Shown: piece after piece, positions 44,701 to 55,580 of the stretch
How the letters are laid out: each line of letters opens with the position of its first letter
Position numbering within the stretch: position 1 is the first letter of the stretch
Assembly (NCBI GenBank): GCA_015178975.1
Contig: WHVD01000132.1
Location: 62,001 to 126,000 of the forward strand
Source: Hysterangium stoloniferum
Taxonomy: Eukaryota > Basidiomycota > Agaricomycetes > Hysterangiales > Hysterangiaceae
Length of the DNA: 64,000 nt
Direction of reading: 5' to 3'
Notes under the pieces: model-generated
Databases searched by the model: none
Told to the model about the DNA's origin: nothing
What the model saw: only the letters and a program-made list of their open reading frames with translations
Translations under genes and position numbers: made by a program

Positions 44701-46191
44701 ATGTCTACCAAGAAGTGAACACTCAATCAAACTTCCCCCCTCTCCTGAAGTGATCATCTTTAAGACATACATGTGGTTGCCAAAACCCTGGACAAGTCGT
44801 CTTCTATCTCCCTACTAGCAAAGTGTTCGCCGTTGCTTCGGACTCACTGTCAGGAGAAGCGTCCCGAAAATATCGTCCATGTTTGGTTGTTCGAACAAAC
44901 TATTGTTCCGTTGTATGGTGCGCAGTTGAATCATAGAACAGGGAATTATGTTTCTCGTAAAAATGTCTGTTTTCTTTATGCATTTCTACAGTCACAGATG
45001 GAGAGGCTGATAGCGCGTTGCAGGCAGATCACGGTTGGTGGAGTCCGGTCATATTTCTCAATTCGAACATTCCTGTCCCGACCGATCGCCTCATGAGACA
45101 ACCAATACGATTCAGCTACTCAGCAGATGGCAAGAGTCATGACTACCTTCCGGACCCGAAACCTACTTTCCTCTGGGTTGGAAATGATGGAGAATTCATC
45201 CCAAGCGAAACAGCGACGAACCTCAATACGGCTGATCAGTATATGCGCCTTGAACACGGCGAACTGGAAAGAATCCAAGACTTTTGGACATATTGTAAGT
45301 ACTGAAAATACCTTGCATGTGGAGTCAGAATAATTTCCACCTTTTTAAAGGGGAGGACAACCGCCCTCCTCCCAGCATTAATGTGCCAACAAATATGGAC
45401 AAACCGACTGCGGAGCGGTGGAAAAGGGAAGGGAAAGGGGAGGGGAGGGCGGAGGGGAAAGCGGAGCGAAAAGACCAGCGTGGGGAGAGGACAGGGAGGA
45501 GGAAAGGTCATTATGGGAGGGCGGGATTTGGGATAGGGATGGGATGGGGATATGGAGGCGGAGGCGGAGAGGGGCCAGGGAATGGGTCGGCGGAGACGTT
45601 GGAGGTGAGGGATGGGGGGAAGGACGCAGCGCATATTGGAAAGACGAGAGTGATGATCCGATTCAGACGATTGGCGGATCCAATTCGGAGGACGATGGAT
45701 TCGACTGGAACGACCGACGTTCCGAGCGAGGCGGGAGTGGGGCCGCCCGGAGCGGTGGCAGGCGCGACAATACGGAAAGAGATAGATATGACCACGAACA
45801 GGCGGTGAGAGGTAGATACATTCACAGAGGGGGGGATACAGGGCAAGGAGGGTATAGCCGACCACCGAGGGAGGCGGGGCAAAGGCCACTGGGGAGAGGA
45901 GAGAGGGATCACGGCCGAGATGCCGATTAATACGATAGCACGGGGAGGGATGATTACGGGCGAGGAGAAGGTAATATAGGGAGCGAAGGGGACGTAGGGG
46001 AAAGGAGGGGTACAGTGCGAGAACGAATGAATGTAGGGCGCGGAGGTTATGACGGATCCTCTAGCGGAATGAAACAGGCGGCACCACCCACTGCAATAGG
46101 TCCAGGCGTGCTGACTCACCCCTATGTGAGCCATCTACCACATGGGCCGCCTCTTCTGCCATATGGCATCGATCATCCATCGGCGTATTGA
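44701..46191 (+). pseudogene. Host-type gene with Gly/Arg-rich C-terminus, decaying
   Basis: Exon model: 44701-44714 (ATG, MSTK), 44765-44949, 44992-45294, 45351 onward; introns GTGAAC..TTTAAG (50 bp), GTTTCT..CTACAG (42 bp) and GTAAGT..TTAAAG (56 bp), phases consistent. Text: KHTCGCQNPGQVVFYLPTSK, SRKYRPCLVV, SALQADHGWWSPVIFLN, DYLPDPKPTFLWVGNDGEF, then a long low-complexity tail rich in Gly, Arg, Glu and Asp (RGG-like) ending LPHGPPLLPYGIDHPSAY. A TAG at 44934-44936, a TAA near 45929 and a change of best frame within 45430-45640 show decay. I do not know the family; the tail resembles RNA-binding disordered regions. Confidence 0.55.
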
Positions 46192-46507
46192 TCTAAACTT
46201 GTTGTTTAGGACACACTTTTACCAGAGTTTTTATTCTAAGTCCAGACAAATGTTTACCCCTTATAGAAACCTCAAGTCTGAACATAGGTTTAAAAATAAA
46301 ATAAAACCCTAAGTTTTGCAATGACCTTAAACTAATTGCCCACTCATCACCTGCCCATGCAACTAGTTTAAGGTCATTACAAAACTTAGGGTTTTATTTT
46401 ATTTTTAAACCTATGTTCAGACTTGAGGTTTCTATAAGGGGTAAACATTTGTCTGGACTTAGAATAAAAACTCTGGTAAAAGTGTGTCCTAAACAACAAG
46501 TTTAGAT
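46191..46507. repeat. Near-perfect palindrome, 144-bp arms
   Basis: Arms 46191-46334 and 46364-46507 are inverse copies with one visible mismatch; the loop is 29 bp. Ends ATCTAAACTTG/CAAGTTTAGAT. A TGA trinucleotide occurs on both sides (46189-46191 and 46506-46508), which could be a 3-bp target duplication; the left one is the stop codon of the gene before. It is non-coding and looks like a foldback element. Confidence 0.93.
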
Positions 46508-46586
46508 GATGTCTAAAATTGAAGCAATAACTGAGTTCAAATCCATTTTAGGACTTAAAGTTTTGTAAACAGGTTTAGATAATATT

Positions 46587-47203
46587 TTAATGCCACCTTA
46601 AATGTTGTAACTCCTGATGTGTGACTGTCAGGGTTCCCTTGTCCGATGGACCATTATGCTTCTCATATTCTACGAAGATCTTTTCAAGAGTCCTTATGTA
46701 ACTTGTATTTTCAATATAGCGCATGCCAACTATTCGTAGTTGCGCTTGCTTAAAGAGGCGAAGTGGAGAGCATGTTTGGCTACTGAACATGGGTAATATC
46801 CGTATCGCCATATCTTTGAGAAGGGGGTGCGTTGTTTTATCATCTTTCTCGATATGTTAACCCATTCATTATCGTTCAGCTGTTTCTGTTCTGTGAGTTT
46901 TGTGTCTTCGGAGTTTCCTAGGTCGAATACCTACTGTGCAAGCACTTGAGACGTCACTGAGGAGGTGCTGCGTGGTGGATAATTAAACGTACATCCATCT
47001 CTTAAATCGTCATAGTCCTTTCTAACGATATCTTCCCTCTGTCTTCGTCTTTCAGCGGCTTGGTGCAACGGGGCATCCACGCAAGGCCTTACTTGTAATT
47101 CCTGCGTAGCATTCTCATTTGTTTTGGTCTCGTCTAACGCAATTTCTTCAGTACCGTAACCGAGGCACGACTGCGTCAGCACCCATTTCCGGTAATTCGA
47201 CAT
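46587..47203 (-). pseudogene. Gene X, copy 1 (unknown protein)
   Basis: ATG at 47203 (MSNYRKWVLTQSCLGYG), then LDETKTNENATQELQV, DAPLHQAAERRRQRED, NYPPRST, SQVLAQ-stop, LGNSEDTKLTEQKQLNDNEW, a frame change, then LKDMAIRILPMFSSQTCSPL, RYIENTSYIRTLEKIFVEYE and a stop at 46587. The copy at 59692 (plus) keeps the first part without the TAG. Arg/Gln/Asn-rich and polar; no known domain. Confidence 0.5.
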
Positions 47204-47227
47204 ACTACTGAGCCGAGTCAAGATTGG

Positions 47228-47640
47228 ATGGTGGACCCTAGGGAATGTTCAAAATTAACACCCAGTGAGTTATCTATTATCCTATATATTGCGTAAGTTA
47301 GCGACTAACACCACTATACACCTATATATTTATTTGCAGCACGTCAACATCGGGTTACTAACTCCGATTTCATAGGGCTTTCCTGGCTTCGACCCGGCCT
47401 CCAGCGACGACTCTGTTAGCGGTCTCCCTCGGACCGTATCAGCTGGTATGGGTAAAATCCGGAGAATAGCGGCCCTGCAACGATGGAACTGTAAATTTCT
47501 CTCGCTCCCGTGCAGTTATTTTTTCGTACTGAGCTCATCCGATCTTCAGCGGTCCCAACTCACGGTTTGGTTGTCCATTGCCAGCACTCTCCCTCTGCGC
47601 CAACCTCAGAGTGTAGCATGGTTATCAGTCCGACAGAACT
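47228..47640 (+). pseudogene. Gene Y, copy 1 (unknown protein)
   Basis: Exon 1 47228-47264 (MVDPRECSKLTP), intron 47265-47339 (75 bp, GTGAGT..TTGCAG), exon 2 from 47340 (TRQHRVTNSDFIGLSWLRP). One missing base near 47403 breaks the frame; the other copy (59563-59318, minus) continues RPPATALLAAYLGLDQLVCL. That copy in turn has lost one base in exon 1. Family unknown. Confidence 0.45.
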
Positions 47641-47733
47641 CTGGGAAGCTTCTGTTCATGATAAACGTTTTGAGACTGCATTCTAACATCTTGTTTAGAT
47701 GACACATAAGTACTAACAAACAGACCTTTACAG

Positions 47734-48882
47734 CCAGCGATGTTGAACCAAGCCGCGTTTCACCCTTGTCCAAACCAAATACTTTCGTTCTTCTTGTTGA
47801 CTTTCTCTGATTGCATCAATTTCTTTGTTTCTTTTGGTTTTGGTTCCAATCACTTGCCACTTGCTCTGCTGCCGACTTCTCTCAGACTATCAAGCTTATC
47901 GTGCTTGAAACATAAAATGTACTATATGCAATTTGAGAATACTTCAATGCTACAACTTGACACCGTCTGATAAGGAGACACCTGAATAAATAGAAAATTG
48001 CGACGCATAATTGTTCGTACGTAAGTTGTGGCAAGTACTCACAGACGCCTAAACTTTCCTTAACGCCTTGGTCACCAGAGCTCCTTCAAGCCCTTTTTTC
48101 TCACTCAAATGCACACACTTAGTCGTTCTGATGTCTACAACGTAGTGATTATTTTATGAAGGTAGCGACATTCCTTCTGTGGATCTCAAGGGGGCCGACT
48201 ATCGACATATACGGAGCGTTGTGGCACCTCAATCGCACTGGTTTCTTAACATCAAAGGTTTATTCTAATTTTACAATACATTTAATTCAAACGTGCAGCG
48301 ATATTAGGCCAGAAAGCTGGTAAAAATGTTCAAGTAACGGGTTGTCTCCTCCCACTGAGGTGTATGGCTCGAATTAGCGAATTAAACCCACTTGCACTTG
48401 GGAATATTTCAAAAAAATGGTTGTACAGTTTTATACTGTACTCCATAGTAATATCCGTGGAGTCCCAGGGTGCTAACGTTGATATTATATAGTTGATCAA
48501 TCACGGACCATGTCTTCCACGTCGCGATGACATTGAATTCGTTTGGACTATTCGTATAATCGATCATCGATGAAAATCCCTATATGTGTGTATTATGAAT
48601 GTCCATGTTTCTATGCAGAGTTGGACCTTTTTCCAGCGAGCCGAAAGTTGCATTACAGCTGTTCCGTGTACCTAAGGCGGAGTTCAGAATTTAAAAAAAA
48701 TCCCGTCACAGACAAAATGTGCCATATCTCCAGAATAAGTGGTACTTAAGACATAATAACATGATATGTGTATGATATTGTATGGATTTATATATATATG
48801 TATATATTTGGCCTTATGAGAGGCTATTTAATATTCAGTGAAATATCATTGCAATGGTTCCCCTTCATTCAATTCTCTCTAT
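47734..48882. other. No supported gene
   Basis: Only short frames; 48480-48760 is AT-rich and unremarkable. Beyond 47733 similarity to the block at 59197 stops. Confidence 0.35.
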
Positions 48883-49101
48883 ATTTGCATATAGGCTGGT
48901 GGAATTAATACTATGTATTGTATCTAAACATCACCTGAGTTGTGAGGCCTAATACTTCCTTTTAAACAAGATATACTACTCACTATCAAGTGTGCATACA
49001 GTAAGTGGCACAACTTGTTCAAAGGGTGGTATTAAGCCTCACCACTTAGGGTATATTTATACACAATATATAGTATTAGTCCCACCAGCCTATATGCAAA
49101 T
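48883..49101. mobile_element. Foldback/MITE, about 88-bp arms
   Basis: Left arm 48883-48974 (ATTTGCATATAGGCTGGTGG) pairs with right arm 49012-49101 in inverse orientation at roughly 80 percent. A gypsy LTR begins at the very next base (49102). Confidence 0.8.
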
Positions 49102-49942
49102 TGTTACAACCAGAATTCCCACCAGACTCCAGGCACTAACTTATACACACCCATGCCCTATATGCACCAATTGTCAGTTTACTGGAATTCCCGCCGGACT
49201 CCATACGTCAGACTTGTCCACGTTCGACTTCATTACATCCCGTATCCGTCACTGGAATACCTGCCAGACTCTGTCCCTGTCTATATCTGACCTCGTCCCA
49301 TGCATCAGTCACCAGACCCCACTCGTAAAACCCATCATCCATCTAACTGAGCCCTGTTCCTGTTTTAGTCAGATGACCTGTCAGAATTTGGACTCTGCTC
49401 CTGCTCCATTTCCCATTATGGTTTATGATTTGTCATGATTTGGACTCCGCTCCATTCCATCCCGTTCCTAACACCAAATTTGGTGTTTACTTATCCCGTT
49501 TTATGTTCTGCTAGTTTCATTTCATTATTACTGGATTTGGTATGTTATTCATTTCACAGTCTACATATATAGTCTGGTAGATGTTGTACATACAATCCAG
49601 TCAGAAAATCAGCTTAGATTCTCCCCAGTAATCTAGTACATTTTCCACTCTAAACTCCTCTCTGAATTACACTGCTCTCGCTAGTTGGAGCCCACAGGCT
49701 CTGATGCATCTATCTCTTAAACCTCCGACTTATTTATCTCGACTCCCCAATCTCTCAACCCATGACCTCCGACCTACAACTCCTCAACCCACAAACTCCG
49801 CCCAGACTCCCTGGGCTTCCCATCTGCCTGTTTGAAATTGGACAACACAATCTCGTGAGGGGGCAGCCTATGAGCTGAAGCCAAGTCCTACTGGATTTCC
49901 CGTGGGTTTCTCCAGAAACCCACCATGTACGTACCCTTGACA
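49102..49942 (+). mobile_element. 5' LTR of gypsy family A, copy 2 (841 bp)
   Basis: TGTTACAACC..CCCTTGACA; same leader and gag as at 14031-14904. A TATA-like ACATATATAGTCTGG lies near 49563. Confidence 0.85.
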
Positions 49943-49976
49943 GTATTTTCTGACTGAGACTCACAGATTGTTCAAT

Positions 49977-52090
49977 ATGCCACCAAGAAGAAAAGTGCAT
50001 GCACAGGCATCATTACCTGGACTGTTGACTCTTCATTCCCCATTAACTTTGTATACCAGCCAGACACTCACAAACCAGCCAGAAGCCATGGAAGAAGCCC
50101 ATATCGAAGAAGTCCCGGAAAGCCAGGATGAATCCGAGCATGAGGATGAGTCTGTGGCCCCTGACAAGGGCAAGGGTGTTGAAAATCCCCCATCTAACGA
50201 TTGACCACCACTTTTGGATCCCACCTCTGAGTATTTAGCAGTCACTTTAGAAAGATTGATGAATCATATGCTCAGAGAAGGCAAAAAGAAAGATCCGGAA
50301 CCTCCACGGTCAAAAGTCAATGCTCCAGAACCCTTCACAGGTTCCAACCCAAACAAACTCTCTACTTTCCTCATGCAATGTCACTTCAATTTTCACAATT
50401 GATCTGCTGCTGTCCCCACAGACTCCTGAAAAGTTAACTACGCACTTTCGTACTTGTTGGGATCTGCATTGAAATGGTTCGAACCGGCTTTTAGTGGACT
50501 TTCTGAGGAAGAGCTGCTCTGGCTCGAAGATTGGGATGCTTTTGTTGAGGAGCTTGAAACCAACTTTGGCCCGGATGGCCTGACCAGAGAAGCCAAGAAT
50601 AGTCTCACTAATCTTTGCATGAAGGACACACAGTGCATCACGGACTATATCATCCAATTCAACAACCTTGCAGCTCATTGTCAGTGGGGCGATCCTGCTC
50701 TCTGCCACCAATTCTACACCAGTCTGCCATCCCATCTTAAAGATGAAGTCTCGAAAGGAGAAGATGGCAAGCCAAAAACCCTGTCCTGTATGCACCTTAA
50801 GGCTCAAAACATGCATGCACATTATTGGGAATGTCGCACGGAAGTTGCCCGCAAGACCTCTGTGGACAAAGTGAACAAGTCCATGGCCAATAAAACCAAC
50901 AACAACAACTCATCAACCAGCATCCAAAACTCCACACAATCCAACAAGAAGAATGAGAAAAAGTCTTCAAACAACAACAACAACAAAGGTCAACAGTCCA
51001 GCAAGCAAACTGGAAAACCCGACCTCACAGGCAAACTCGGACCTGATGGCAAATTGACCCCACAGGAAAGACAACGTCATATGGACAATAACCTCTGTCT
51101 CTTGTTGTTACGACCGGACAATCCCGCCGGACTCCAGGCACTAACCTGTATGCCACCACACCCTACACGCACCAAATGTCTGTTTATAGGATTTCCTGCC
51201 TGGACTCCGTACGTCAAGACTTGTTACATTTCAACCTCATTACGACACATATCAGTCACCGGACTTCCCCCAGACTCCGTCTCTGGCTATGTCTGTCTTC
51301 GTCCCACGCATCAGTCACCGGACCCTGCTCAGAAATCCCATCACCACTCTAATTGAGCCCCGTTCCCATTTTAGTCAAATGACCTGTCACGATTTGTGCT
51401 CCGCTCCCGCTCCGTTTCCCGTTATGGGTTATGCTTTGTCACGATTCAGACTCCGCTCCGTTCCGTCCCGTTCCTAACACCTATTTGGTGTTTACTATTC
51501 CCGTTTTATGTTCTGCTCATTTCATTTCATTATTACTGGATTCAGTATGACATTTACTTCATGGTCTATTTAAACTGGCAGATGTTGTACATACAATCCA
51601 GTCAGAAAATTAGCTTAGATTCCCCCCAGTAATCTAATACATTTTCCGCTCTAAAACCCTACTTGATTCACACTGCTCGCACTAGTTGGAGCCCACGGGC
51701 TCTGGCGTATCTATCTCTCTCACCAGTCTCGACTCATGATCCATGACCTCCGACTTACGATTTACGACCCACGACCCCCTCCCGGACTCCCCGGGATTCC
51801 CGTCCACCTGTCTGAAATTGGACAACACAATCTAGCAAGGGCGCAGCCTATAAGCTGAAGCCAAGTCCTACCGGATATTCTGCGGGTTTCTCTGGAGACC
51901 CGCCCTGTATGTATCCTAACACTTGTGTGGAAAACCCGGTCATTGAGTCCTGGAATGTCCACTGGCAAAAGCAAACTCTGCAAAGGGTTGAACAGCCAAG
52001 ACCTCCATGGAAACCCCATCAAAGGACAAACCAGCTTCCAACTCAAAAAAAGAGTGAGCAACCCTGTGGACTCCTATTATGTATTTTTAG
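49977..52090 (+). pseudogene. Gypsy family A gag, interrupted by a solo LTR
   Basis: ATG 49977 (MPPRRKVHAQ), acidic N-terminus, then the capsid-like core (EPFTGSNPNKLSTFLMQCHF, SALKWFEPAFSG, ITDYIIQFNNLAAHCQWGD), Asn-rich linker, and LTPQERQRHMDNNLCL. There the solo LTR 51106-51921 is inserted; joining the flanks gives a CCHC knuckle C-L-L-C-G-K-P-G-H-stop-V-L-E-C. In-frame TGA codons at 50202, 50400, 50427 and 51944 stand where arginine is expected. No protease or reverse transcriptase follows; the element is cut near 52090. Confidence 0.85.
51106..51921 (+). mobile_element. Solo LTR, gypsy family A (816 bp)
   Basis: TGTTACGACC..TATCCTAACA, perfect duplication CTTGT (51101-51105 and 51922-51926). 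CpG-rich, like 6607-7425, so relatively young. It is inserted in the zinc-knuckle codons of an older member of the same family. Confidence 0.93.
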
Positions 52091-52680
52091 GTTTTTTCCA
52101 TTTTTTAACCAATCTCCCCTAACAAATTGCGAAAAAGAAAATTTAATTGTAATTATATCGTGACGATAAAACTGTACAATATTTTCTTGATTTATCTTGA
52201 AATTATACAATTTATTTTGTATTTTTATCTAATAAATTGAGAGAGCTATGAAATTTCTATCTTTTATCATCTATCCATATAAATGAATTTTGCTTAGTGG
52301 GTTGTGGGCACAAAAATACGTGAAAATCCTGACTGGGTGAAAAAAGATGCCAGAAAAATAAAAGGTACTGTTAGTGACTCAGCTTTCGTTGTTATGTCAG
52401 CATGGAACCAAATCCGGAAGCATTTTTGCAGTCGTGGGGGTATTTCTAATGCTGTGGGAGCTTTTCGGCACTCACAGGCATATTTTCTTTGTGCCGCAGG
52501 AGCATTCTGTCACATTGTGTAATGCCATGGAAGCACTTCTTGCAGCCGTGGGAAGCCTGAAAGCCCACTGTAAAGCCTGGAGGCTGCAACACTTTCTCCC
52601 TTTCCCTCTCCCTCCCCTGCCTTTGTGCTCATTCAATTGTGAGGGAACCCTCTCTGGAATATTTCTCAAGGTACCTGGGC
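52091..52680. other. No supported gene; AT-rich then mixed
   Basis: 52090-52300 is AT-rich. Short plus frames at 52304-52712 have no known content but may be 5' exons of the following gene. Confidence 0.3.
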
Positions 52681-52684
52681 CCAT

Positions 52685-53700
52685 ACCAAGGTGTGTTGAG
52701 GCGTCTATTTAACTGTATTAAATTTCGCTTTTTTAATAATTAAATATATTATTCTGCAGTTAGAGTCTGGCTATCCACTGGCCCTGGACCCCACATATTG
52801 AACATCTATCATATCTAAAGCCTTTCTCAATTCTTCAGGCAATATAAAAGGTGTGGTGAGCTCCTATCTATTATTATTTAATTTTCAATTTTCTTAATGA
52901 TTAAATAATTTATTTGCAGTCAGATTACCCTTTCCTGGGTGTTCTTCTCATTGGAATATGCAGTCTAAGGCTACCCTATAGTCCCAGGTATGTTCTGGAC
53001 TTTCTCATGCTATTTTAATTTATTTATGCATTATCTTTTGCATTTCTGGGGTATTTTAGACCTATTTATCTGAATTCTTTTTCCCTGGGACTCTCACTGC
53101 TTTTTTGAGTCCTCTCTGTAAGTATAAGTGGAGTATTGAATGTGTGTCCTGTCCCTATAATTAACCTTACCTTTTTTTGGCTCAAATATTATTTATACAG
53201 TGAAACTGACCTTCTATTTTGTGCCTTTTTGCCTTGATTGCTGTTTCTATTCTTGCTGGAAGATATAATATCCATCCAGGTTAGTATTTATATCTTTCCT
53301 CATGTTGTTAGAAACTGATTATGCTTTATTTTTTGTTTTTTGGGCTATTTTAGACCCATTTGTCTAAGTTCCTTTTCCCTGGTACTCTCTACTGCTTTTG
53401 TGATTGCTTTCTGTAAGTGTAAGTGGAGTAATTGAAAGTGAGTCCTTTCCCTGTAATTATTTTCACCATTTTTGGCTTAGAAATAATTCATACAGCTAAC
53501 ATTGACCTTCCATTCTGTAGGTTTTGGCTTTATTGCTGTTTCTATTCTCTCTGTGAGATACAGGCCACCTCCAGGTTAGTATTAATGCCATCTCTGATGC
53601 TAAAGTTTATTCATGATTTCTTTTTACATTTTTTTGACTTATTTTAGCCTAAATCATTTCAACCATCTCCCTCTCCTCTCTCCTCTCTTTTGCAGGTTTT
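52685..53700 (+). repeat. Tandemly duplicated exon/intron-like units
   Basis: Two short units (52690-52765 and 52855-52925, both ending in a TTATTNTGCAG/TTATTTGCAG acceptor) are followed by two longer ones of about 290 bp, 53049-53335 and 53339-53640. Each long unit has TTTTAGACC-CATTTGTCT, a CTNTGTAAGTGTAAGTGGAGT donor, and ATCCAGGTTAGTATT. The splice-like signals are the best kept parts. They precede the ATG at 53901 and may be a multi-intron leader. Confidence 0.55.
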
Positions 53701-53900
53701 CTGTCTCTGCTGCTACAGGTTGGCCTGCCAGACCTAGCTTGAATTTTTCTTTTTTGTTTTGTGGTGCTTCCCAATTGGTGCAAGTGTGCCATATTGGTGA
53801 ACAGGTCTTTTGATTGTGAAGTGTACCTATACAGCCTTTGTTTGCTGTTGCCAAGTATATTGCACTGGCATTTTTCTCTTGAGTGGATCCTTCTATTATT

Positions 53901-54953
53901 ATGGATCAAACACCTGAATGTAATCGGGAGGAGGAGCAATGGCAGTGTAGGGCCCAACTGCAAATGACATCCCCCTCTGACTGCCATCGACATTTAGCTG
54001 TGAATAATCATGATGTTCCACCTGCTCAACCATTCCCACATGCCCATGGTGTTGCAGGTCAATCTGATAATCCATTTTTGGTGGCCCAGCAACCACCAGA
54101 ATTGCCTCACCACAATGTAATTGCTGCAGGTGGTTCTGCTGCAGGTGGTTCTGCTGCAGGTGGTTCTGCTGCAGGTGGTTCTGCTGCAGGTGGTTCTGCT
54201 GCAGGTGGTTCTGCTGCAGGTGGTTCTGCTGCAGGTGGTTCTGCTGCAGGTAGGTCTGTTGCAGCTGGCTCTGCTACAGGTAGGTCTGCTGCAGGTGGTT
54301 CTGCTGCAGGTAGGTCTGTTGCAGGTGGCTCTGTTGCAGGTAGCTCTGTTCCAATTGGCTCTGCTGCAATGGATATTTTGCATGCTCGGTATACAGCTTT
54401 GCCACCATTATGACAACCTATTCATAGGCAAAGAAATACAACTGCTCAACCACAGGCACCAACTGCCCAATTAGCACCTGTAGATCAAGCTATCCAGCCT
54501 GCAATTGGTTCTGTTGCAGTGGCTGCTCTGCATTCTCAGTATGCCACTTTGCCACCATTACAACAACCTGCTCAACCACAGCCACCAATTTTACAGTCAG
54601 CACCACATCCACACCATGGTCATCAACCAGGAAATGTACCTGTACAACCACAGCTGCCAGTACAACAAAATCATCCATCTGCACTACACTATGATCATCC
54701 ACCCATTCATGCAGTTCAACAAATCCAGGCACAGCTATTCATTTTGCAGTTAGCACCACCACCACCACAACAACCACCTATGTATTATTCAGTGGGCCCC
54801 ACCACAGTAACACCATCTATCTGGAAATCCAGCTCCACAACAACAACAACACCCTATATTGCTGTGAAGGGTATGCATATATGCATGATTGGACAGTGGA
54901 ATAATATACATATTATAGTACTTTATTATCTAGTTTCTATTCCTTTTCCTTAA
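53901..54953 (+). pseudogene. Gln/Pro-rich protein with GGSAA repeats
   Basis: ATG 53901 (MDQTPECNREEEQWQCRAQL). Then a His/Pro-rich stretch, a GGSAA repeat block (about 54120-54360), ARYTALPPL, an in-frame TGA (54411-54413), and in the same frame a second block (LHSQYATLPPLQQPAQPQPP, HPHHGHQPGNVPVQPQ, LAPPPPQQPPMYYSVGP) up to 54860 where GTATGC may be a donor. The phrase ARYTALPPL/SQYATLPPL occurs on both sides, so there is an internal repeat of about 150 bp spacing. No folded domain. Low-complexity Gln/Pro text suggests a disordered protein, possibly a transcription cofactor, but that is inference. Confidence 0.5.
54132..54251 (+). repeat. 15-bp coding minisatellite, eight perfect copies
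   Basis: GGTTCTGCTGCAGGT repeated eight times without change, then diverged copies to about 54360. Reads GGSAA in the gene frame. Because 15 is a multiple of 3, the other frames stay open too, giving spurious long ORFs. Confidence 0.95.
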
Positions 54954-55001
54954 CTCTCTATATCTTTCGAGCATACCCATATTTCTTAGTTCGAAGTCTT
55001 G

Positions 55002-55503
55002 TGTATACCTATGGGCGCTCTCGGCGCCAAAAGACAGACACTTTTTACCCAGCAGACACCACCTCGTAATGACCCAGACGTCGAATAGCGAGAGGTGTCA
55101 AGGGTAACGTCTCAGCTACTTATAAAGGTAGCAACTTCTTGCATACTAATAATCTTTGGACTCGAACCGCGAAGGTCGAGTCCCACTCTCAAGTCTTTGC
55201 GCTCGTCGACACTCTAGTCAATTCACACTGCTATATCTCTACCTCTGATATTCAGTCTTTCACTGATTATCTTTCTTACTTCTAGCTACAAGTTGTACCG
55301 TAAAGGTCAACTCTTCTTTTCTCCGGTCCTTATCGTCATGAGCAACTGTACAGTTTCTCTTGTGACGTGTAGTGCATCTCTTTACTAGTACTATCAGTCT
55401 AGTAATCTACAGTATTGTACAGGACGGTCAATACTTAATAATAGTAGTTGAATAAATACTATTCCTCATACATCGAGTGGTCAGAATCTATCGACTCTTC
55501 ACA
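55002..55503 (+). mobile_element. 5' LTR of gypsy family H (502 bp)
   Basis: TGTATACCTATGGGCGC..CGACTCTTCACA, followed by GTGGTGATCTGGGCCGG as candidate primer-binding region and by gag at 55581. A TATA-like CTTATAAAGGTAG lies near 55120. This LTR lacks the word shared by families A, B, C and F. Confidence 0.75.
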
Positions 55504-55580
55504 GTGGTGATCTGGGCCGGACCGTTCTTTTCCTATGAAGAAAGATCTTATTATTTGACTACTAAGACCCGAACACACAA

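Noticed and set aside
45511-46134. 207-residue minus-strand ORF opposite the Gly/Arg-rich exon
   Set aside because: Mirror of a purine-rich coding strand; splice signals and phase support only the plus-strand gene.
54121-54474. LQVVL-repeat ORF and the opposite-strand TTCSR-repeat ORF
   Set aside because: Shadows of the 15-bp minisatellite in other frames; the GGSAA frame joins sensible coding text on both sides.
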